From Candidatus Portnoybacteria bacterium CG02_land_8_20_14_3_00_45_8 (lineage in GTDB: Bacteria > Patescibacteriota > Minisyncoccia > Portnoybacterales > GWB1-42-6): DNA of 7,553 nt. The notes beneath the pieces were generated by a model. The model saw only the letters and a program-made list of their open reading frames with translations. It had not been told where the DNA came from and did no database searches. The stretch is taken from assembly GCA_002780785.1 (NCBI GenBank), contig PEUE01000061.1, positions 1-7,553 of the forward strand, in the 5' to 3' direction. Shown here in pieces: positions 1 through 4,259 of the stretch (position 1 is the first letter of the stretch; every line of letters begins with the position of its first letter). Position numbers and translations under genes: made by a program.

Positions 1-1547
1 GCTAAAACAATTTTAGCGGCCAGACATAGACCCAGCCGCGCTTGGGTTCTATCCTTATCTTGTTCATCTAATACCCGGCACTCCTCATAGAACCGGTGGA
101 ACTGCCGTACCAAATCCAGCGCATATTGCGGCAAGCGGTGCACCTGATAATCGCGCGCCGTGTCGGCAATAATTTCTGGCAAACGGATTAATTGCTTAAT
201 TAAATCCAACTCGGCGGGATGAGATAGTAAAGCCAAATCCCTCCCAACCTCCCTTTTCAAAAGGGAGGAGCTATTGGATTTTCGTAGAATACTACAAATC
301 CGAGCATGCGCGTATTGCACATAATAGACCGAATTTTTTTCCGACTGCTCGCGCGCCAAGTCCAAATTAAAATCCATATGCGTATCGGGCGAGCGCACTA
401 AAAAGAAAAAGCGCGCCACGTCCAGCGGAATCTGCTCCAGCAACTCATCTAGCGTAATATAGGTGCCGGCGCGCTTGGACATCCTAACTTCCTTACCGCC
501 TTCAAACAGCCGCACCAGTTGCATAATTATAATTTTTAATTTATTTTCGTCCCAAACACCCAGCGCTTTGCCCGCCGCCTGCAAGCGCGCGATATAGCCG
601 TGATGGTCCGCCCCCCAAATATCAATCACTTTATCAAATTTATCTTCAGCAAATTTCCGGTAGTGATACGCCGCATCGGGTAAAAGATAAGTAGCGCTTT
701 GCACTCGGTCCTCTTTGGCCGAAGTAATTAACACCCGGTCTTTGTCATCGCCAAACTGCGTTGAGCGAAACCAAGTGGCGCCATCCTGCTCATAGGTCAG
801 ATTTTTTTCTTTAAACATCACCAGCACTTTATCGGCCGCGCCATTACGGCGCAAATCATCTTCTGAAGTCCAAGCGTCAAACTTAATTTTCATCCCGCCT
901 TCAATGGTCGGCCGAATCATTTTATCAATAATATAGTCGGCGGCTTTTTTACCGACCACTTTCGGTTCTTTGGAAGCAAGCCGACCCGTAAATTTTTTAT
1001 TCAATTTATCAATATACTCGCCCCGATACTGGGCTTTTTTATCCTTGAGCACTGAATGTCCCAGCACCTCCACCTGATAACCGGCATCGTTAATGAAGTA
1101 TTCCCGCTTCGCTTCAAACCCCGCCGCCACTAGCACATTAGCCAGCACATCGCCGAAAAACCCGCCGCGGCCATTGCCCAACGTCAAGGGACCAGTGGGA
1201 TTGGCAGAAATAAATTCCACTTGGATTTTTTGGCCTCGGCCAATCTCTGATTTCCCATACGCATCTTCGGTCTCCAAAATTTTGTTAACTTGTTTTTGCA
1301 GATAGTCCTTTGACAGCGTAAAATTAATAAACCCCGGCGGCACGGCTTCAACTTTAGCAAATATAGCGACATCGTAAGTCGTTATATTCTCCATTATTGT
1401 CTGCGCCAGCTCCATTGGATTTTTGCCTTTCTCTTTAGCCAATTTTAAAGCAACGCTGGTGGAATAATCACCAAAGCCCTTATTTTCCGGCCGCCCGATT
1501 TGTGCGCCTTTAATATTTAGAACTTTTTTAATTTCATCTCGTATCAT
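1..1547 (-). CDS. argS: Arginyl-tRNA synthetase, C-terminal end cut by window edge
   Basis: Cytoplasmic class I synthetase that charges tRNA-Arg with arginine using ATP. The minus strand reads open from ATG at 1547 to the window edge, 515 complete codons without a stop. Residues about 1-90 resemble the ArgRS N-terminal domain (GFGDYSTSVALKLAK). The catalytic domain follows with SANPTGPLTLGNGRGG at 115-129, the place of the HIGH motif. Further on are FINDAGYQVE at 151-160, GADHHGYI at 312-319, and RMSKRAG at 355-361 as the KMSK loop. The DALR anticodon-binding domain starts near YVQYAHARI (409-417). The last complete residues (LAAKIVL) match the conserved C-terminal helix, so only about 20 residues are missing. 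Odd points: both HIGH histidines are replaced (Thr122, Asn125), and a palindromic repeat encodes about residues 423-438. No Shine-Dalgarno sequence is visible before the start. It diverges from smpB. The family call is very secure. Confidence 0.97.
   Translation of the reverse strand, partial: MIRDEIKKVLNIKGAQIGRPENKGFGDYSTSVALKLAKEKGKNPMELAQTIMENITTYDVAIFAKVEAVPPGFINFTLSKDYLQKQVNKILETEDAYGKSEIGRGQKIQVEFISANPTGPLTLGNGRGGFFGDVLANVLVAAGFEAKREYFINDAGYQVEVLGHSVLKDKKAQYRGEYIDKLNKKFTGRLASKEPKVVGKKAADYIIDKMIRPTIEGGMKIKFDAWTSEDDLRRNGAADKVLVMFKEKNLTYEQDGATWFRSTQFGDDKDRVLITSAKEDRVQSATYLLPDAAYHYRKFAEDKFDKVIDIWGADHHGYIARLQAAGKALGVWDENKLKIIIMQLVRLFEGGKEVRMSKRAGTYITLDELLEQIPLDVARFFFLVRSPDTHMDFNLDLAREQSEKNSVYYVQYAHARICSILRKSNSSSLLKREVGRDLALLSHPAELDLIKQLIRLPEIIADTARDYQVHRLPQYALDLVRQFHRFYEECRVLDEQDKDRTQARLGLCLAAKIVL
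235..281. repeat. Palindromic repeat element inside argS
   Basis: A 10-bp inverted repeat (CCTCCCTTTT at 248-257, AAAAGGGAGG at 259-268) lies inside a wider pair AAATCC (235-240) and GGATTT (276-281). The 22 bases at 235-256 are identical to the reverse complement of 3372-3393 between rpmI and rplT, and the second hairpin arm also matches. It is translated in frame as ArgRS residues of about 423-438, a variable surface-loop region between two helices of the anticodon-binding domain. I infer a dispersed element that inserted into the gene and was tolerated. Confidence 0.85.
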
Positions 1548-1561
1548 AATAAAGTATTGGC

Positions 1562-1636
1562 CATCCCGAGTCGCCAACTGGCGACGAAGAATCTCGCATT
1601 CGCGAGAGATTCCTCGGCCTACGGCCTCGGAATGAC
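1562..1636. repeat. Three-hairpin palindromic repeat between argS and smpB
   Basis: The element has near-palindromic ends: CATCCCGAG at 1562-1570 against CTCGGAATGAC at 1626-1636. Between them lie three inverted repeats: GTCGCC-AACT-GGCGAC (1570-1585), AATCTC...GAGATT in the middle (1590-1611), and GGCC-TAC-GGCC (1616-1626). Together they could fold as a cloverleaf or cruciform. The ends resemble the widespread TCATTCCGAG/CTCAGAATGAC intergenic repeats of many bacteria; this is from memory. Only one copy lies in the window. It fills about half of the 155-bp divergent intergenic region, where I see no convincing promoter for either gene. Confidence 0.75.
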
Positions 1637-1702
1637 AACCCTATTTCTATTCAATTTTCTTACCTTTAGTTTATCCAATAATCGTGATAAAGTAAAATTA
1701 CT

Positions 1703-2155
1703 ATGAACGACTACACCTATAATCGCCAAGCCGGCTACGAGTACGAATTCCTCCAAAAATACGAGGCGGGCTTGGTATTGGCCAGGCATGAGGTCAAATC
1801 CATCCGCAACAGCCATATTTCGCTCCAGGGGGCCTATGTGGTTATCCGAGGCGAAGAGGCCTGGCTACTCAACGCTAATATCCCCCCATATCAGCCCCAA
1901 AACACACCCCCGAGTTATGACCCCACTCGCACCCGTAAACTCCTCCTGCATAAAAACGAAATTCGCACGCTCTTGGGCCAAACCCAGCGGACAGGATTGA
2001 CTTTGGTGCCAATTCGGGTTTATAATAGGACAGGTAAAATAAAGCTGGAATTTGTCTTGGCGCGCGGCAAGCGCGAGTTTGATAAACGGGCCAAAATTAC
2101 CCGCCGCGAAAGCGACCGCCGCATCAGGCGCGTCTTGCGCGGCAAAGTTGAATAA
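1703..2155 (+). CDS. smpB: SsrA-binding protein SmpB
   Basis: SmpB binds the tRNA-like domain of tmRNA and brings it to ribosomes stalled on broken mRNAs, starting trans-translation. The 150 residues are close to the usual family length. Visible signatures are the N-terminal NRQAGYEYEFLQKYEAGLVL (7-26), EVKSIR at 30-35, the block YDPTRTRKLLLHKNEI (72-87), and ARGKREFDKRAKITRRE at 120-136. The basic C-terminal tail (about 133-148), which in this family enters the decoding centre, is present but short. The ATG at 1703 gives the expected short N-terminus; no Shine-Dalgarno sequence precedes it. Its RNA partner ssrA begins 48 bases downstream on the same strand, so the two parts of the rescue system sit side by side. 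Stop codon TAA. Confidence 0.96.
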   Translation: MNDYTYNRQAGYEYEFLQKYEAGLVLARHEVKSIRNSHISLQGAYVVIRGEEAWLLNANIPPYQPQNTPPSYDPTRTRKLLLHKNEIRTLLGQTQRTGLTLVPIRVYNRTGKIKLEFVLARGKREFDKRAKITRRESDRRIRRVLRGKVE

Positions 2156-2165
2156 ACTTGTGTTT

Positions 2166-2204
2166 CCACTTTCGTTTTTCTTACTAAAAGTAAACCGGAA
2201 GTGG
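2166..2204 (+). promoter_or_regulatory. Hairpin and possible promoter at the tmRNA 5' boundary
   Basis: CCACTTTCG (2166-2174) pairs with CGGAAGTGG (2196-2204) with one wobble, and TTACT-AAA-AGTAA (2181-2193) forms an inner hairpin. The outer right arm overlaps the first two bases of mature tmRNA, so this fold and the mature acceptor stem would exclude each other. No T-run follows, so it is not a normal terminator of smpB. A weak promoter reading is also possible: TTGTGT at 2159-2164, 17-bp spacer, TACTAA at 2182-2187. The hairpin is plain in the sequence; its role is not known. Confidence 0.35.
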
Positions 2205-2589
2205 GGACGCTAGGCCTCGACAGCTAATTTCTTTAAAAGATGCAAACCGAGTACGCCGGAATCTCGATAAACTTCCAGCAAACCAATAAGTGTCAACTTA
2301 TTGAATAAAGTGAAGATGGCGTTTACGCCGTCATTCGCTCCGGTTCTCGCCTAATAAAATAGGCGCTTGAACCCATCCAACCGGCTAATTCTCGATAGGC
2401 CGCACGGGTGTCAAATTATCGAGATAGATTGCATCTTGGTCGGGAGATACAATTGAAAAAACACCGGCTAAGGACTTGGAATATTTTGCCCAACCTAAAG
2501 TTCCAAGCCCCTCAAAACAAGTTGGGCTAAGTTTGTAGATATTTTTTAAAGACATTTTTTGGACAGGGGTTCAATTCCCCTCGTCTCCA
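2203..2589 (+). ncRNA. ssrA: Transfer-messenger RNA (tmRNA, one-piece)
   Basis: tmRNA enters stalled ribosomes as an alanyl-tRNA mimic, then serves as mRNA for a degradation tag. The acceptor stem is GGGGACG (2203-2209) with CGTCTCC (2582-2588), followed by discriminator A2589. CCA is not encoded (CAT follows), so it must be added enzymatically. The T arm is AGGGG-TTCAATT-CCCCT (2565-2581). Helix 2 is seen as CTTTAAAA/TTTTAAAG (2231-2238, 2544-2551) and CAAAC/GTTTG (2243-2247, 2531-2535). PK1 spans 2248-2279 (CGAG/CTCG and GCCGGAA/TTCCAGC, one mismatch). A hairpin with the stop codons spans 2342-2373. A clear pseudoknot at 2475-2527 has stems CTTGGAA/TTCCAAG and GCCCAAC/GTTGGGC. A stem CTCGATA/TATCGAG lies at 2391-2423. 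The RNA is 387 nt, between smpB and infC, with no rho-independent terminator after it. Confidence 0.95.
2292..2354 (+). other. tmRNA tag-peptide reading frame
   Basis: The frame ends in CTC GCC TAA TAA, the usual shape of a tmRNA tag end, inside the loop hairpin at 2342-2373. Reading back, GTC at 2292 is the likely resume codon. It lies 12 bases after PK1 and is preceded by TAAGT, matching the U-A at -5/-4 seen in E. coli (TAGUC) and B. subtilis (UAACU). The tag is VNLLNKVKMA followed by FTPSFAPVLA, 20 residues, with the hydrophobic VLA end that proteases would recognise. Frame and end are secure. The exact first codon is inferred; AAC at 2295 is the main alternative. Confidence 0.75.
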
Positions 2590-2616
2590 CATAAAATTAT
2601 TTTTATTGCATAATCT

Positions 2617-3162
2617 TTGTTTAGAAAACCTTTTGGCCAAAAACAAAACCGAATAAATCACTGGATTAAAGCGCCGGAAGTGCGGGTAGTTGACGAACGC
2701 GGCGAGCAGCTGGGTGTGCTGACAATTACCGACGCCTTAAATTTAGCCCGTGACCGCGGGCTCGATTTAGTTGAGGTGACCGATAAGGCCGTGCCGCCGG
2801 TCTGCAAAATCATTGACTTTGGCAAGTTCCAGTATCAGAAAGAAAAAAAGGCCAAGGAGATAAGCAAGACCCATAAGGTGGAAGTAAAAAATATTCGCTT
2901 AAGTTTCAATATCGCCAAGCACGACATAGAGATGAAAGCGGCGCAAGCGCAGAAATTTATGGCCAAGGGCGACCGGGTGCGGGCGGAAATTGTGCTGCGG
3001 GGCAGAGAAAAGGCCTTCGGCCATATGGCTAAACAAAAACTGGAAGAATTTAAAACTTTTATAAAAATCCCGACGATTGTTGATCAACCCATTGTCAGAG
3101 AGCCGCGCGGCTTCTATATGTTGCTCAGCAAAGGGAAAAAAGAAAAAGAAACCAATGACTAA
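2617..3162 (+). CDS. infC: Translation initiation factor IF-3
   Basis: IF-3 binds the 30S subunit, keeps 50S from joining early and helps select the initiator tRNA and start codon. The protein is 181 residues, the normal length. The N-terminal domain runs about 12-78 (RINHWIKAPEVRVVDERGEQ, then PPVCKIIDFGKFQYQKEKK). A lysine-rich linker follows, and the C-terminal domain spans about 88-173 (VEVKNIRLSFNIAKHDIEMK, RGREKAFGHMA, EPRGFYMLLSKGK). The only usable start is TTG at 2617: an in-frame TAA lies at 2611 and no ATG occurs before the conserved region. IF-3 genes often use rare starts for autoregulation. No Shine-Dalgarno sequence is visible. The stop overlaps rpmI by 8 bases, so translation of the two is probably coupled. 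Confidence 0.96.
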   Translation: MFRKPFGQKQNRINHWIKAPEVRVVDERGEQLGVLTITDALNLARDRGLDLVEVTDKAVPPVCKIIDFGKFQYQKEKKAKEISKTHKVEVKNIRLSFNIAKHDIEMKAAQAQKFMAKGDRVRAEIVLRGREKAFGHMAKQKLEEFKTFIKIPTIVDQPIVREPRGFYMLLSKGKKEKETND

Positions 3163-3343
3163 AACAGTTAAATTCGCCACCAAACGATTAAGGATTACCA
3201 AGAAGGGCAAGGTGCTGTTTCGGCCGTCGCGGCAAAATCATTTCAACGCCAAACAATCCGGCAACCAAACTCGGCAAAAACGGGGCTTAAGAAATTTGCC
3301 CCAAGCTCAAGTTAAGGTTTTTAAAAAAATACTGGAAAGATAA
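3155..3343 (+). CDS. rpmI: Large ribosomal subunit protein bL35
   Basis: Small, very basic 62-residue protein of the 50S subunit. It matches bL35 in length, in the N-terminal MTKTVKFATKRLRITKKGKV, and in the later block SGNQTRQKRGLRNL. Its place between infC and rplT is the conserved operon order, which settles the identification even though the sequence is divergent. The start ATG at 3155 lies within the last codons of infC (8-base overlap). A longer frame beginning at 3077 is open, but it only adds a shadow of the infC end. A purine-rich AAAGGGAAAAAAG stretch just upstream may help initiation. After the stop comes a 97-bp gap with two palindromic repeats before rplT, unusual inside this normally tight operon. 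Confidence 0.92.
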   Translation: MTKTVKFATKRLRITKKGKVLFRPSRQNHFNAKQSGNQTRQKRGLRNLPQAQVKVFKKILER

Positions 3344-3358
3344 TTAATTCAATAATTT

Positions 3359-3393
3359 CCCCTCCCTTTTTAAAGGGAGGTTGGGAGGGATTT
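3359..3393. repeat. Palindromic repeat, second copy of the argS element
   Basis: The hairpin CCTCCCTTT (3361-3369) with AAAGGGAGG (3372-3380) is followed by TTGGGAGGGATTT. Its reverse complement matches the argS element at 235-270: 22 bases are identical, and the rest differs only around the loop and one end base. It lies in the mRNA between rpmI and rplT. With no T-run it should not stop transcription strongly. Confidence 0.85.
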
Positions 3394-3430
3394 AAATCCC
3401 CCTTAATCCCCCTTCGCAAAGGGGAAAATT
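3394..3430. repeat. Second palindromic repeat, abutting head to head
   Basis: It begins AAATCCCCC directly after the ATTT end of the first unit. It continues TTAATCCCCC, then forms a hairpin CCCCTT-CGCA-AAGGGG (3409-3424) and ends GGGGAAAATT. The layout (AAATCCC, pyrimidine run, AA, pyrimidine run, hairpin) parallels the first unit, so the two look like related families placed head to head. Its GGGG lies 16 bases before the rplT ATG, too far for a normal Shine-Dalgarno site. Confidence 0.7.
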
Positions 3431-3440
3431 AAATACTACT

Positions 3441-3788
3441 ATGCCACGAGTCAAACGCGCTGTTGGAGCGCACAAAAAGAAAAAGAAAGTACTGAAAATG
3501 GCCAAGGGTTATATGTGGAGCCGCAAAAACCGCTACACGCTGGCCAAAGACGCGGTCCGCCACGCCTTAAAACATGCCTATGTTGACCGCCGTAAAAAGA
3601 AACGCGATTTCCGCCGGATTTGGAATGCGCAAATTAACGCGGCCACGCGGGAACTAGGCGTCACCTACAGCCGTTTTATCGCGGGCTTGAAAAAGAATAA
3701 AGTTGACCTAGACCGAAAAGCGCTGGCTGAACTGGCCGCTAATCATCCAACGGTCTTCAGTGAAATAGTGGAACTGGCCAAAAAGTAA
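3441..3788 (+). CDS. rplT: Large ribosomal subunit protein bL20
   Basis: bL20 binds 23S rRNA early in 50S assembly; in other bacteria it also represses its own operon. The 115 residues match the family length of about 115-120. Clear signatures are the start MPRVKRAVGAHKKKKKVLKMAKGY, here positions 1-24. RRKKKRDFRRIWNAQINAA follows at 51-69 and YSRFIAGLKKNKVDLDRKAL at 76-95. The lysine-rich N-terminus is the rRNA-threading extension. It is last in infC-rpmI-rplT and is followed by a terminator within 10 bases. No leader resembling known L20 operators could be identified by eye. The start lacks a Shine-Dalgarno sequence, and the preceding repeat hairpins may affect how well it is translated. 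Confidence 0.97.
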   Translation: MPRVKRAVGAHKKKKKVLKMAKGYMWSRKNRYTLAKDAVRHALKHAYVDRRKKKRDFRRIWNAQINAATRELGVTYSRFIAGLKKNKVDLDRKALAELAANHPTVFSEIVELAKK

Positions 3789-3795
3789 AATATTC

Positions 3796-3824
3796 AAAAA
3801 CCCCGGCCTAAGGCAAGGGTTTTT
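3796..3824. terminator. Bidirectional rho-independent terminator
   Basis: AAAAACCC (3796-3803) pairs with GGGTTTTT (3817-3824), and GCC-TAA-GGC forms an inner stem. The T-run serves rplT on the plus strand, and the A-run becomes a T-run for the convergent VanZ-like gene. The stop codon of that gene (3823-3825) lies in the T-run itself, so the two transcription units meet with no spare sequence. Confidence 0.85.
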
Positions 3825-4206
3825 AGTTTGCCTTAATTACTCTAAATCGCCGCCAAAGATAAAGACAACCGCTAATCAGCATAACCCCAAAACTATCCTG
3901 TGCCATATCCTGCCACCGACACTCGCGCAGGGGGATAAAATATTGATGTAGCTCGTCGGACACGGCGTAGAGCACCGACAAAATTAAGCTCCACCACCAA
4001 ACTTTTTTGAAGCTCCAAGCAGAGCCGGATAACGCTCGAAAAAGCAGCAAGTTCAAAATACCAAACTCGGTGGCGTGAGCCAGCTTGCGCCAAAAAACAT
4101 CCCAAAAAGCACCTAAACCGGAGCTTAAACCAGAAATGGCCGACAAGTAAAAAATCAATCCGGCCCATATAATCACTGGCAGCCAATAAATTAGAATTTT
4201 TCGCAT
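3823..4206 (-). CDS. VanZ-like family membrane protein
   Basis: Small integral membrane protein of 127 residues. Hydrophobic segments lie at about 5-24, 45-60, 70-84 and 104-118. Conserved VanZ-like features are KLAHATEFGIL (41-51), SDELHQYFIP (83-92), and R94 with CRWQDMAQDSFG (96-107), giving the charged cluster DE...Q...P.R....D..D. The biochemical role of this family is not established. VanZ itself gives low-level teicoplanin resistance, but most homologues are not resistance genes, and nothing here suggests one. ATG at 4206 has no Shine-Dalgarno sequence. It lies downstream of purF on the same strand, with a hairpin and a promoter-like sequence between them, so it may be transcribed alone. 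It ends inside the shared terminator with rplT. Confidence 0.85.
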   Translation of the reverse strand: MRKILIYWLPVIIWAGLIFYLSAISGLSSGLGAFWDVFWRKLAHATEFGILNLLLFRALSGSAWSFKKVWWWSLILSVLYAVSDELHQYFIPLRECRWQDMAQDSFGVMLISGCLYLWRRFRVIKAN

Positions 4207-4212
4207 AAAAGA

Positions 4213-4249
4213 AAAGCTGTGAGCTTTTTTTATTATAACTCACAGCTTT
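4213..4249 (-). terminator. Terminator hairpin after purF
   Basis: A perfect 11-bp inverted repeat, AAAGCTGTGAG (4213-4223) with CTCACAGCTTT (4239-4249), encloses a 15-base loop. On the minus strand it follows the purF stop by 4 bases, and TTTTCTTTT follows the hairpin, a moderately good T-run. The large AT-rich loop is unusual and holds a -10-like sequence for the next gene. Confidence 0.65.
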
Positions 4250-4259
4250 AAAATTACAA
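4232..4259 (-). promoter_or_regulatory. Candidate promoter for the VanZ-like gene
   Basis: On the minus strand TATAAT (4237-4232) is a perfect -10, and TTGTAA (4259-4254) with a 16-bp spacer is a fair -35 that overlaps the purF stop codon. Transcription would begin near 4225 in the hairpin loop and give a leader of about 20 bases. AT-rich DNA makes a chance match possible. Confidence 0.5.

Noticed and set aside
2278..2289. GCA AAC as an E. coli-like tmRNA resume codon
   Set aside because: That frame meets TAA after GCA AAC CAA, and the GCA overlaps the end of PK1. The frame ending in TAATAA at 2352 fits far better.
3077..3154. Longer N-terminus for bL35
   Set aside because: The extra 26 codons lie inside infC and are unlike bL35. 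The ATG at 3155 gives the family length.
235..3430. Spaced repeats as a CRISPR array
   Set aside because: The copies are single, far apart, inverted to each other and palindromic. There is no regular spacing and no cas gene.
3823..4206. VanZ-like gene as an antibiotic resistance gene
   Set aside because: The family is broad and mostly of unknown role. No other van genes or mobile element accompany it.
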